From contig JAETQI010000010.1 in NCBI GenBank assembly GCA_021770755.1, forward strand, positions 1-64,000: DNA of 64,000 nucleotides, written 5' to 3'. Of the stretch, positions 18,171-27,353 are shown in pieces. Within the stretch, counting starts at the first letter, position 1, and every line of letters starts with the position of its first letter. The stretch is from Lachnospiraceae bacterium (GTDB lineage: Bacteria > Bacillota > Clostridia > Lachnospirales > Lachnospiraceae). The position numbers and the translations under genes were made by a program. Below the pieces are notes generated by a model, which was not told the DNA's origin, ran no database searches, and saw nothing but the letters and a program-made list of their open reading frames with translations.

Positions 18171-19490
18171 CTAGATCACCACTAATATCAATAATACGAC
18201 AAACAGGACAACGACCGCTCCAAGCACGATCAAACCGGTGACCGCGCCCTTTTTGCATGCGGTGTAATTGCGGTAATAATGAAAATGTCTGAACACAAAG
18301 GCTGCGATCAATCCGAGTACAGGCAGGAAAAAGGACAAAACCCTGTACCATACGCTTCCCGTATCGTGAACCGGCGCCTGCAAAAATTCGTCCTCCGACG
18401 CCGTGTGCACATCTGCCGCCTTCTGCGGGGCACTCTTTGACTGCGGCGCGTCTGGATCGACAATATTGATCGACTTCAAAGGCACGCCCTTCTCACGGAT
18501 CGCCCTGTATTCCGCGATCTCCTTCTTATTTCCATATACATAATGGTCATGACCGATATTGACAAGCTCAGGCTGGTCCGTACTGTAATCATGCATCGAC
18601 GGATCATAGGTGTAGAGCACCTTGTTCTTCTCCAGCTTGGGATCCGGAATCGGGATCGCCGAGATCAATGAATGCGTATACGGATGCAGCGGAAATTCAA
18701 ACAGCTCATCCGCCTCCGCGATCTCCACGATATTTCCCTTGTAGATCACACCGATCCGGTCCGATATAAAACGCACGATAGAAAGATCATGTGCAATGAA
18801 CAGATACGTGACATTCTTCTCGACCTGGAACTTCTTGAGCAGGTTCAGCACCTGTGCCCTGATCGAAACATCCAGGGCAGAGATCGGCTCATCTGCGACA
18901 ACAAGCTCCGGCTCCATTACCATGGCGCGTGCCAGTCCGATCCTTTGGCGCTGTCCGCCCGAGAATTCATGCGGATACCGCGTCAGATGCTCCGGCAGGA
19001 GGCCGACCTCGTTGATCATCTCCTCGACCTTGCGGACACGGTCCGCCTCATTTTCAAACAGATGAAAATTATATAAGCCTTCCGACACGATGTAATCGAC
19101 TGTGGCACGCTCGTTGAGCGATGCCGCCGGATCCTGGAATACCATCTGGATATTCCGGATCACTTCCCTGTCCAGCGAATGCGGAATCTTTCCGGAAATG
19201 CGGACGCCTTTATACAGTATCTCACCGCTGGCGCACGGATTGACACGGATCACTGCCCTTCCGACAGTCGTCTTGCCTGACCCGGACTCGCCTACAAGTG
19301 AGAAAGTCTCTCCCCGATATATATCAAAGCTGGCATTCTTGACAGCCTTCACCGCACTGTCGCCCTTGCCGAAAGTGATATCTACATTTTTGACCGATAA
19401 TAAGATCTCTTTGCCGTTTTTTTCATCAATCGGACCGTGCTCCGGCAAATGGGTCACACGTCCTGCTTTTTCTTGATTTAGGTTTGACAC
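18171..19490 (-). CDS. oppF: oligopeptide ABC transporter ATPase OppF with C-terminal membrane tail
   Basis: ATPase subunit of 439 residues. Walker [10 protein letters not shown] (about 68-76), signature FSGGQRQR, Walker [13 protein letters not shown] and an oligopeptide C-terminal domain ([14 protein letters not shown]) are all present. It then departs from the family: about 60 extra residues (about 381-439) with two hydrophobic segments separated by a basic, Cys-containing loop ([10 protein letters not shown]). Normal OppF is soluble and about 320-340 residues long. The tail may anchor the ATPase to the membrane or contact the ApbE-like protein encoded 1 bp downstream. Confidence 0.88.
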   Translation of the reverse strand: MSNLNQEKAGRVTHLPEHGPIDEKNGKEILLSVKNVDITFGKGDSAVKAVKNASFDIYRGETFSLVGESGSGKTTVGRAVIRVNPCASGEILYKGVRISGKIPHSLDREVIRNIQMVFQDPAASLNERATVDYIVSEGLYNFHLFENEADRVRKVEEMINEVGLLPEHLTRYPHEFSGGQRQRIGLARAMVMEPELVVADEPISALDVSIRAQVLNLLKKFQVEKNVTYLFIAHDLSIVRFISDRIGVIYKGNIVEIAEADELFEFPLHPYTHSLISAIPIPDPKLEKNKVLYTYDPSMHDYSTDQPELVNIGHDHYVYGNKKEIAEYRAIREKGVPLKSINIVDPDAPQSKSAPQKAADVHTASEDEFLQAPVHDTGSVWYRVLSFFLPVLGLIAAFVFRHFHYYRNYTACKKGAVTGLIVLGAVVVLFVVLLILVVI

Positions 19491-19532
19491 GTTCTAAATC
19501 TCCTATCTAAAGTCTCGATTTTTCCAAGCTTC

Positions 19533-21281
19533 TTATATATTAAACGCTTTTAACAGTTTCTCGTGGATATTCTGGATCGCCTCCGGCTTCTCGATCCTGG
19601 GTGAGCGCGGATCCAGCAGCCATGTCTTGGCATAATGCGTATCCGTGACCTTAAACATTGGCGGTTCCTTCAATGTATCAATCTTCATACAATACGGGTT
19701 TCTCGGAGCAAATGCATCTCCCACCACCTTGTTGTAGAGAGAAGGCGGTGTACCCGTGATCGAGTACAGCTTCGTATTCTTCTCCGCAAGCTGCGGCATG
19801 GAGGATAACAGTGCCCACGTATACGGATGCCTTGGATCATAGAATATCTCATCCACCGATGCAAGCTCTATGATCTGTCCGGCATACACAACTGCCACAC
19901 GGTCCGCTATATTTGCCACCACACCGAGATCATGTGTGATAAAGACGATCGTGTAATTAAACTCCTTCTGCAGATCCTTCAAAAGCTTTAAGATCTGTGC
20001 CTGGATCGTAACGTCAAGCGCCGTCGTCGGCTCATCACAGATCAGGATCTTTGGCTGGCAGGACAATGCGATCGCGATGACGATCCTCTGCCGCATACCG
20101 CCCGAATACTGGAACGGATAGTCGTCAAAACGTGCCTCGGCATTGGGGATCCCCACTTTCTTCATCAGATCCAGCGCCTGTGCCCTCGCCTGTGCCTCCG
20201 TCACATCCTGATGCTTCATAATGATCGAAGTGATCTGCTTTCCGATCGTGATGATCGGATTGAGCGAAGTCATGGGATCCTGAAATACTGTCGCGATCTT
20301 CTTGCCACGGATCTGATACCAGTCCTTGGCGTATTTCACATTCGCCAGATTCAAAACGCACGTTCCATGGAAGCGATCCGCCGTCTCATCAAGATACTTT
20401 ACGCGGAAAGCCACCTTGTCAAATACAGCATTCCGCTGTGCATCGTCAGACAGATCGACACCTGTGACCATTGCCTGCCTGATCGCCGCCAGGAGCCTGA
20501 TCAGCAGCTTTGCCCGTTTAAAGAAACTGTATCTTCCGATCGAGAGATAGACTTCTTTTGCAAGGATCTCATTGCGCGCTCTCGTCTCCGCAGAGATGCT
20601 TCCCTTCACTGCCGCGTCATACTTTGCTTTCAGCCCTGACATCGCAGCGTCATACTTGCTCGTGTAGGCGGTGTCCTCTTTGACTCTTTTGGATGCTGCA
20701 AGCTCCATTGCCATCCTGTCTTTCAAGAGCTTCTTGATCTCCCGCTCCATGTCCTTGATCGACCTGGACAATTCCTTGATCTTCGCCTTGTCCGTCTTTG
20801 GATCCAGCGTCTGCTTTAAGTTAAACGCCTCTGTCTTCCTGACGCCAAGCTCCGCGATCGCCTGATCGCTTGCCTCGCCTTGCTCCTTACTGATCTTTTC
20901 CTTCTCGGAGCGCTCTGCTTTCAAGGCTTCCATCTCTTTGTAGATGTCTACGCCAAGCTCATACTGGGAGTACGCGTTCAGTTTTGACAACGCATATCCG
21001 ACCATCTTACTGGAAACTGCAGTCTTTCTGACAACCGTGTCCGAAAGCTCCTCGTCGTTGAACAAAATACTGCCGTTGTCAATATAACCATTGCTGTCGA
21101 GCATTCCCGCAAAAGTTTTTGTGAACACAGATTTGCCGGAACCGGACTCGCCCACGATCGCGATCGACTCATTCTCATAAATGTCAAGGGATACTCCCCG
21201 GATCGCAGTCAGCCGTTTTCCGCGCACGCGGAACTTCACCTGCAAATCTTTGATTGATAATAATACTTTTTTATCTTCCAT
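19533..21281 (-). CDS. oppD: oligopeptide ABC transporter ATPase OppD with large coiled-coil insertion
   Basis: ATPase subunit of 582 residues, where about 330-350 is usual. Walker A GESGSGKS is at 44-51, but the Q-loop (FQDPMTSLNP, Q334) comes about 283 residues later instead of about 45. The gap (about 82-322) is filled by a Lys/Glu-rich, helical, probable coiled-coil insertion. Signature YSGGMRQR (about 392-399), Walker B ILICDEPTTALD (catalytic E417) and the C-terminal peptide-transporter domain (RHPYTWALLSSMP) are intact, so ATPase activity is expected. It starts 12 bp after oppC ends. Confidence 0.9.
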   Translation of the reverse strand: MEDKKVLLSIKDLQVKFRVRGKRLTAIRGVSLDIYENESIAIVGESGSGKSVFTKTFAGMLDSNGYIDNGSILFNDEELSDTVVRKTAVSSKMVGYALSKLNAYSQYELGVDIYKEMEALKAERSEKEKISKEQGEASDQAIAELGVRKTEAFNLKQTLDPKTDKAKIKELSRSIKDMEREIKKLLKDRMAMELAASKRVKEDTAYTSKYDAAMSGLKAKYDAAVKGSISAETRARNEILAKEVYLSIGRYSFFKRAKLLIRLLAAIRQAMVTGVDLSDDAQRNAVFDKVAFRVKYLDETADRFHGTCVLNLANVKYAKDWYQIRGKKIATVFQDPMTSLNPIITIGKQITSIIMKHQDVTEAQARAQALDLMKKVGIPNAEARFDDYPFQYSGGMRQRIVIAIALSCQPKILICDEPTTALDVTIQAQILKLLKDLQKEFNYTIVFITHDLGVVANIADRVAVVYAGQIIELASVDEIFYDPRHPYTWALLSSMPQLAEKNTKLYSITGTPPSLYNKVVGDAFAPRNPYCMKIDTLKEPPMFKVTDTHYAKTWLLDPRSPRIEKPEAIQNIHEKLLKAFNI

Positions 21282-21293
21282 TCTGCCATCCTC

Positions 21294-22313
21294 TTACATA
21301 TGTGTTCTTGGATCGGACGCATCACCGAGATTCTGACCGACCACATACAATACAATCGTGATAATCGAAGCAACCGCAACCGGACTCCAGAACTCAAATC
21401 CCCATCCGGGTGTCAGCATCGCACTCTCCGCCTCGTAGATCAACCGGCCAAGCGACATCTCCTTGAGTCCCATGCCGATGTAGGCAAGGAACACCTCATA
21501 GGAAATGTACGACGGGATCTCCGTCGCCGCAAGCGTCACAATAACAGAAGTCATGAACGGCAGTATATTCTTCATCGCGATCCGGATCGTCGACGTCCCC
21601 AGACATTTCGAAGCCAGATTGTACTCCCTGTCGCGGATGATGACAACCTGCGTGCGGATAAAATACGCGATAAACAGCCAGCCTGTGACCGTCATGGCAA
21701 ATACCATGGTCCAGAAGCCTGCCGTAAAGATCATCACCATGACAGAGATCACCAGGATATAAGGAAGGTTCGCAATGACGTTATAGACGATCATCATCAC
21801 ATTGTCAACCTTCTTGGAAAATCCCCAGACCGCCCCGACGATGACACCGACCGTCATGTTGATCAGCGCTACGACGAGCGCCAGCGATATGGAGATCTGC
21901 GAGCCGTACCAGATCGCGTCAAAAGTGGACTGTCCGGCCGCGCCGGCACCCAGGATCCAGTGAATACTATAGCCAAACTGTTTGAACGCCGCGGAGGGCA
22001 TCAGGTGCTTCGCCTCCGGATTCAGCAGATTGCCGTACCGGTCATACTCCACGAAAATCGGGTACAGGTAAGCCATCAGGATAATGACAGCCAGCAGTCC
22101 CAGCATTATGATATTGATCTTTTTTCTGAAAAATACGCGAAATACAGAGTGCCAGTACGAGTATCTGGGCGCCGTGATCTTCTCCGACTCCAGATCACTG
22201 TGGTTGATCACCTGAAAAAGCTCCGCATCCGACATTCCTTTTGTCGGGTCAACCTCCTCCAGATTGTCCACCGTCACTGTCACATGTTTCCCCATCTTAA
22301 AATCTACATTCAT
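21294..22313 (-). CDS. oppC: oligopeptide ABC transporter permease OppC
   Basis: Inner-membrane permease of 339 residues with a roughly 65-residue soluble N-terminus and about six TM helices. The coupling (EAA-like) segment NLASKCLGTSTIRIAMKNIL docks on the ATPases. The OppC-type ending QNLGDASDPRTHM is present. Between TM1 and TM2 there is an external loop of about 50 residues. Forms the channel with OppB. Start supported by co-linearity with oppB (29-bp gap). Confidence 0.9.
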   Translation of the reverse strand: MNVDFKMGKHVTVTVDNLEEVDPTKGMSDAELFQVINHSDLESEKITAPRYSYWHSVFRVFFRKKINIIMLGLLAVIILMAYLYPIFVEYDRYGNLLNPEAKHLMPSAAFKQFGYSIHWILGAGAAGQSTFDAIWYGSQISISLALVVALINMTVGVIVGAVWGFSKKVDNVMMIVYNVIANLPYILVISVMVMIFTAGFWTMVFAMTVTGWLFIAYFIRTQVVIIRDREYNLASKCLGTSTIRIAMKNILPFMTSVIVTLAATEIPSYISYEVFLAYIGMGLKEMSLGRLIYEAESAMLTPGWGFEFWSPVAVASIITIVLYVVGQNLGDASDPRTHM

Positions 22314-22342
22314 ATTCTCTTCCTCTCCTCTTGCCCGATGAC

Positions 22343-23914
22343 CTATCTCGCCTTACTTGAGAAGGAGATCCGAGGGTCGACCATGGACATCAGCACATCA
22401 CCCAATATAATCGCCACGACGCTGAGCACCGCATAGAATAAGGAAACGCCGACAATAACGCCGTTATCGTACTTATTGATCGCCTCAGTCAGCAGGTTAC
22501 CGGCACCAGGCACCACATACACGCGCTCCGTGATGATCGCACCCGTCAGACATCCCAGCACACTTCCCGGAATACCGTGGATGATCGGGATCGCCGCATT
22601 CTTTAAAATATGCTTTGTAAAAATCTCATTCTCGGAAAGGCCGCCTGCCCTGGCAAACTTCACATAGTCCGAGTTCATCTGGTCGATCATATAGCGGCGC
22701 AGCCACTTCATCAGGTTGGCAACCTGCGGCAGCGCAAGCGAGATGATCGGCAGCACATACACCAGTCTGTTGGTCGTATCCATATCAAAGGTTGTCGGGA
22801 ATCCCAGCTTGCTTCCCATCGCTTTGAACAGGAAGATATACGCCAGCGAAGGTACTGCAATGATAAACACAATATACAGCGTACCGATCTTATCGATCAG
22901 TTTATCCTTTCTGCGCGCCATGGCAATCCCGAGGGGCACCCCGAGCAGATATGCCAGGACGGTGGCAATGATACCGATCAGGAAAGAGTAGCCCATCTTG
23001 GAGAACCCGCCCTTCACCGTGTCCACCACGGTATAGTCATCGACGTAGCGCGTCTCATACACGAGACTCGAGTGCATGGAATCCGCCAGATACGTTGCCG
23101 AGTGCAGATCGTCCGCACTCTCCTCCACCAGTCCTGTCGGATAGGTGACTGTCGACGCAATGTAAGAACCCTGCGTCTTTGTCATGGTCGTGAACACATC
23201 AACCCCCGTGTTGACAGAATAGGAGGTTCCCAGCCGGATCGTCAGCATATTCTGGTGGATAAACGGAAATGTGGAATCACAATAGAACAGATACTTGTGT
23301 CTCGTCCCGTTTCCGATGATTGCCGGTGAAAATTTCTCCCCGCCGTAGACAGGGTCATATAAAGTAAAGGAAATACCGCGATCTCCCACATCATTTTCAA
23401 TCTTATTAATATTATCAATCTCTATTATTCCCGTAAAATAATCCCACACGCGGTGGAACAGCGGAATATTCTTGTAGGCATACAACTGTTGCTGCCCGCC
23501 GCTGGCAATCTTCTTCTTGCCCATCAGAACGGCATCCAGGCGCTCCACTGTATAACCCTGTGATCTGTAATAATTCGTAAACTTATCTACATATTCTTTT
23601 ACAAGCTCCGAATCTTTGTCCGGAGTCCTGCCAAACCCAACGGCCGCGGATCTGGTCTCCTCGTCGATCTCCCCGCTCGCTGTAAGGGCACTCAGATAAT
23701 CGGAGTATGTCACATAGTCCAGATAGCCGTAATCTTCCCATTTCTGATACTTGTAAGTCGCTTTCTGGTTGTTCTGCTGCTTCGTGTACGTCGGATCTGA
23801 TGCAAAGATCAGATTGCGATCCAGCAGGGAATAGATCATGATCATGATCAGTATAACGACTGCAACCACCGATAACAGTCCATACAATAAACGTTTCAAT
23901 AAATACTTAGCCAT
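22343..23914 (-). CDS. oppB: oligopeptide ABC transporter permease OppB with large ectodomain
   Basis: Permease of 523 residues; standard OppB has about 310. TM1 (about 12-33) is followed by an extra extracytoplasmic domain of roughly 260 residues before the normal permease core starts near GYSFLIGIIATVLAYLLG. The coupling helix is KFARAGGLSENEIFTKHILK, and the ending VLMSMVDPRISF is typical of OppB. The insertion may help hold the lipoprotein OppA. A hairpin separates oppA from this gene. Confidence 0.9.
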   Translation of the reverse strand: MAKYLLKRLLYGLLSVVAVVILIMIMIYSLLDRNLIFASDPTYTKQQNNQKATYKYQKWEDYGYLDYVTYSDYLSALTASGEIDEETRSAAVGFGRTPDKDSELVKEYVDKFTNYYRSQGYTVERLDAVLMGKKKIASGGQQQLYAYKNIPLFHRVWDYFTGIIEIDNINKIENDVGDRGISFTLYDPVYGGEKFSPAIIGNGTRHKYLFYCDSTFPFIHQNMLTIRLGTSYSVNTGVDVFTTMTKTQGSYIASTVTYPTGLVEESADDLHSATYLADSMHSSLVYETRYVDDYTVVDTVKGGFSKMGYSFLIGIIATVLAYLLGVPLGIAMARRKDKLIDKIGTLYIVFIIAVPSLAYIFLFKAMGSKLGFPTTFDMDTTNRLVYVLPIISLALPQVANLMKWLRRYMIDQMNSDYVKFARAGGLSENEIFTKHILKNAAIPIIHGIPGSVLGCLTGAIITERVYVVPGAGNLLTEAINKYDNGVIVGVSLFYAVLSVVAIILGDVLMSMVDPRISFSSKAR

Positions 23915-23969
23915 AGAAATCTCCCATTCCTGCTGTGTGAACCTCTTTTCACTTTATTTATTTTTTATC

Positions 23970-24005
23970 TTATCCGGGAAACGGCGCAGGCCGCTCCCCG
24001 GATAA
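23970..24005 (-). other. strong intercistronic hairpin between oppA and oppB
   Basis: TTATCCGGG (23970-23978) and CCCGGATAA (23997-24005) pair perfectly, extended by inner GC pairs. No T-tract follows on the minus strand, so it is more likely an RNA-stabilising or partial-stop element that keeps OppA more abundant than the permeases. Confidence 0.55.
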
Positions 24006-24020
24006 CATTGTATCACATGA

Positions 24021-26285
24021 TTAGAAAATACCAAGACTCTTTGTTACATAGCCTGAATAATCAGGTAAGAATGTGTCAAGATATGTTGCCGGATCGCCGT
24101 AGTCAGGACCCCAGCCGGATATATCCGTGATATTGTAGTTCGCTTCATATCCGTAATCTGTAAAATATCCTGTATAATGCCACTCATTGTTGTCCGCGCA
24201 ATCTGCAAGGACGATCTCAACCTTATCGCCAAGGGCACCCTCGATCGACTGCTTCACAGCGTTTGCCTGATTGGTGACCCACTCGATGCTTGATGTGTAC
24301 GGAAGCTCCAGACGAACCGGATGCTCCGCGTCGATCACAACACCCTGTGCCGCAAGCTCCTCGATCGCCTTATCCAGATAAGCCGCTGCATTTTCCGGAT
24401 TGTACCATCCATCATAGCCGTCACTGCTTCCGACACCATCATCCGCATTCTTGTCAAACGCCTTGATCGGATATCCGTCCGCGTCAAGCTGTGCCTGCAC
24501 GATCTCGCCGTAGTTTGTTCCTGCCGGGAATGTTGTCGCTGTACCATTGATATCGATCGTCGTCTCGCTCTCCAATGTCACAAAGTTGCCGGGCAGGTAA
24601 GCGTTTCTAAGTCTTCCCAGCTTGAGATCCTCGCCCACGCGCTGTGCCTGTCTTGCAGCCTTATCTGTCGCAAACGAAACTGCAAGACGGAAACTGGCAT
24701 TTCCAAGCGCAGCATTCGCCAGATCCTTCTCCTCGTCTGTGAGGACAGATACAACCTTTGTCTCATCATTGCTGTTTGCATATGCTGTACGATAAAGATT
24801 GTAGTAGATCGGGAAGGTAGAACCGTTTGTAGAGCTTACATATACATACTCGTCAAACAGTCCGTCCGCCTTCGCAGTCTCAACCTCAGAAGTACTCAGG
24901 CCAGATCCGGTCAGCACGCCGCTCTTGACATCATTGTACATCTTTGTGGCATCGGACTGATCCTCATACGGCCATGTCATGGACTTGATGGTCACGTTGT
25001 CCTTATTCCAATATGATTCATTCTGCTTAAATGCGATCACATTCTTTGATGTAAAGTTTGTGATCAGGAACGGTCCGCAGTACGCGATATTGTCAGGCGA
25101 CTTTCCATAAGAATAGTCTGCTGCGGAAGCGTCAAACTCCTCGCCGAACTTACCGCCCTGTGAAGTATAATAATCCCTGCTGAGCGGAGCGAACACATTG
25201 TATCCGAGCATGGACGGGAAGTACGGGATCGCCTCCTCCAGCGTGTACTCCAGTGTATAGTCGTCAACCGCCTTCACACCCACCTGTGAAAAGTCTGTGA
25301 TCTCGCCTGAGATATAGCCGGAAGCGTTGAGGACAACTCCGTCGACCAGATCGCCCAGACCGCCATTCGTGTCGATCATGTGCTGGAAACCTGCAACCCA
25401 GTCATCCGCCTTGACATCCGCCACTTTTCGTCCCTGGGAGTCCACCCAGTCAACGCCCTCGCGGATATGGAATGTGTATGTCTTTCCGTCGTCAGAAACA
25501 TCGTAGCTCGTCGCCAGTGCAGGCTGCTGTATGTTTTCATTATCATACTCGAGCAGACCATCGTATGTGTTCACCGGCGCATAACTGTCAACAGTCTGGC
25601 TGGTAGAAAGGATATCCCACGTTGTCGGATCAGAGTTAAAGGCATTGAACGCATAGGAATCCATAAGCTCGTAGCCCTTCTCCTCAAGGTATGTCTTCAC
25701 CCAGTCAAGGTAAGTCCCTGTACCCTGAAGCTCCGCCCACTTCTGCTTCATCTCCGTCCTGTCCGCGGTCTTGATCAGCTCTGTCGTCACGAGCGCGTTG
25801 TGGAATCTGTACTCGTCATTGCCCCAAAGCACGGATGTCACTGTGCCGGGCACCACTCTTGACATCGCATAGGATCCGCCCTGCGCCGTCTGCGGATTCA
25901 GCACACCAGACTCCAGAAGCTTTGCCTCCGCTACCGCCATCATGGCGTGACGCTTCGAGAGATCGCTGACCTCAGCCTTCGCTTCCATATAAAGCTCATA
26001 GAACTCGCCGAGATTCTGCTCATACAGGTATGTAGAGCGCTCGTCATACTCCATGGCAGCCAGCTCCTCCATCGTCTTTGCCGATGACGCCGCCGGCTCT
26101 TCACCCTCTGCCACAGTCTCATCTGTTCCTGCCGCCTCTGTCCCAGCCGTCGTCTCCGTCTGGTTATTGTTCTCCACTGCAGGCGTATCTGTCGCCGGCG
26201 CATTTCCGCCGCCGCAGCCCGCCAGAGAACCAGCGACCATCGTTCCTGCCAGCAATACGGCAAGAACTTGTTTTCTGTTTTTCAT
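24021..26285 (-). CDS. oppA: oligopeptide-binding lipoprotein OppA (SBP_bac_5)
   Basis: Extracellular solute-binding protein of 754 residues, about 200 longer than classical OppA. A signal peptide ends in a lipobox (SLAGC, lipidated Cys about 24). A Thr/Glu/Ala-rich linker and a helical spacer (about 70-200) precede the SBP_bac_5 domain (VDSYAPVNTYDGLLEY, then YTFHIREGVDWVDSQG). It captures peptides and delivers them to OppBC. AGGAGG lies 11 bp before the ATG. It is the first gene of the operon, behind a structured leader. Substrate size and type are unknown. Confidence 0.92.
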   Translation of the reverse strand: MKNRKQVLAVLLAGTMVAGSLAGCGGGNAPATDTPAVENNNQTETTAGTEAAGTDETVAEGEEPAASSAKTMEELAAMEYDERSTYLYEQNLGEFYELYMEAKAEVSDLSKRHAMMAVAEAKLLESGVLNPQTAQGGSYAMSRVVPGTVTSVLWGNDEYRFHNALVTTELIKTADRTEMKQKWAELQGTGTYLDWVKTYLEEKGYELMDSYAFNAFNSDPTTWDILSTSQTVDSYAPVNTYDGLLEYDNENIQQPALATSYDVSDDGKTYTFHIREGVDWVDSQGRKVADVKADDWVAGFQHMIDTNGGLGDLVDGVVLNASGYISGEITDFSQVGVKAVDDYTLEYTLEEAIPYFPSMLGYNVFAPLSRDYYTSQGGKFGEEFDASAADYSYGKSPDNIAYCGPFLITNFTSKNVIAFKQNESYWNKDNVTIKSMTWPYEDQSDATKMYNDVKSGVLTGSGLSTSEVETAKADGLFDEYVYVSSTNGSTFPIYYNLYRTAYANSNDETKVVSVLTDEEKDLANAALGNASFRLAVSFATDKAARQAQRVGEDLKLGRLRNAYLPGNFVTLESETTIDINGTATTFPAGTNYGEIVQAQLDADGYPIKAFDKNADDGVGSSDGYDGWYNPENAAAYLDKAIEELAAQGVVIDAEHPVRLELPYTSSIEWVTNQANAVKQSIEGALGDKVEIVLADCADNNEWHYTGYFTDYGYEANYNITDISGWGPDYGDPATYLDTFLPDYSGYVTKSLGIF

Positions 26286-26373
26286 AATACGTAAACCTCC
26301 TTACAAAATTTATGTTTTAACCTGTATTTAAGGTAAAAACCTGCCTAATTTTGCCATTTTTAAAAAGAAAAAG

Positions 26374-26411
26374 CAAAAAAGTGCCTGTGAACGCCATTGT
26401 CCAGAGCACTT
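26374..26411 (-). terminator. intrinsic terminator inside the oppA leader
   Basis: On the minus strand AAGTGC-T-CTG (26411-26402) pairs with CAG-GCACTT (26387-26379), followed directly by a T run. It stands 56 nt downstream of the -10 box and about 90 nt before oppA, so it acts on the opp leader transcript. Confidence 0.7.
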
Positions 26412-26473
26412 ACTTCCTATTCCCGACATAAGCTTTCGCTTTAGTACGCTAAAGTAAGTTTATGTCAAACGAC
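26402..26473 (-). promoter_or_regulatory. putative riboswitch or attenuator ahead of oppA
   Basis: The leader RNA can form hairpin P1 (GACATAA/TTATGTC, 26466-26460 with 26431-26425) enclosing P2 (CTTTAG/CTAAAG, loop CGTA, 26454-26449 with 26444-26439). Alternatively ACTTACTT (26459-26452) can pair perfectly with AAGTAAGT (26415-26408), whose last four bases are the start of the terminator stem. The pairings exclude each other: P1/P2 lets the terminator form; the alternative blocks it. No known riboswitch class was recognised. Together with the promoter and the terminator this accounts for the gene-free stretch 26286-26632. Confidence 0.55.
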
Positions 26474-26479
26474 TATTTA

Positions 26480-26508
26480 ATTATACTTACAATGAAAAAT
26501 TTTGTCAA
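26480..26508 (-). promoter_or_regulatory. consensus sigma-A promoter of the opp operon
   Basis: TTGACA (26508-26503), a 17-bp spacer and TATAAT (26485-26480) match the consensus at all 12 positions. Transcription should start near 26473. Such a strong promoter fits a mechanism in which control is exerted later, in the leader RNA. Confidence 0.9.
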
Positions 26509-26632
26509 TAGCCTGCATTGCCACACTATCTTCCAGTTCTGCTATTTTTTATGCAATATCACCTACAAAAATGCAATAAAAGTCTGCTGCATTCATTCTT
26601 TTACTGCATTTTTGTACATTTTAACCAATTTT

Positions 26633-27319
26633 TCAAGGTTTGCTAATGTTCTCGATCTGCCAGTCAACCGGTTCCACCCCGTTTGCCGTCAGAAACGCAT
26701 TTGCCTGACTGAAATGCCTGCACCCGAAAAAGCCGTTATTGGCAGACAGTGGACTGGGATGCGCCGCTTTCAGGATCAGATGCTTCGGATTGGTGAGCAT
26801 CGGGATCTTTCGCTGTGCCGGCCTCCCCCACAGCATATACACGATCGGCCTGTCCTGCGCATTGACTGCCTGAATGATGGCATCCGTAAATTTCTCCCAC
26901 CCTTTTCCCTGATGGGAATTTGCCTGATGCGCGCGCACGGTCAGAACTGTGTTGAGCAGCAACACGCCCTGATCCGCCCATTTCTTCAGATAACCGTTAT
27001 TGGGAATATAGCATCCAAGGTCCGCGTTCAGTTCCTTGTAGATATTCTGCAGCGATGGCGGCAGCTTCGTCTGGCTAGGAAGCACCGAGAAGCTCAGCCC
27101 GTGCGCCTGATCCACATTGTGATATGGATCCTGCCCCAGCAGCAGCACCTTCACCTTGTCAAGCGGTGTGAAGTGCATCGCATTGAATATGTCATCCGCA
27201 GGCGGAAAAACCTGTACGGTACTGTACTCTTCCTTCACGAACTGATACAGCTCCCTGTAATAAGGCTGATGAAACTCCCCCTGCATCGCCTCTAACCATT
27301 CTCCTGTCAACATTGCCAT
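26633..27319 (-). CDS. ung: uracil-DNA glycosylase
   Basis: Family 1 UDG of 228 residues that removes uracil from DNA in base excision repair. Motif A is GQDPYHN with the catalytic Asp; the later loop HPSPLSANNGFFG carries the catalytic His; LLLNTVLTVRAHQANSH is the Ung signature. The ATG at 27319 is chosen because AGGAG lies 8 bp upstream; the one at 27325 is too close. It follows hisF by 34 bp and is followed by the opp promoter. Confidence 0.96.
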   Translation of the reverse strand: MAMLTGEWLEAMQGEFHQPYYRELYQFVKEEYSTVQVFPPADDIFNAMHFTPLDKVKVLLLGQDPYHNVDQAHGLSFSVLPSQTKLPPSLQNIYKELNADLGCYIPNNGYLKKWADQGVLLLNTVLTVRAHQANSHQGKGWEKFTDAIIQAVNAQDRPIVYMLWGRPAQRKIPMLTNPKHLILKAAHPSPLSANNGFFGCRHFSQANAFLTANGVEPVDWQIENISKP

Positions 27320-27353
27320 AATCATTTCTCCTTTGCACTATATATAACCACAC

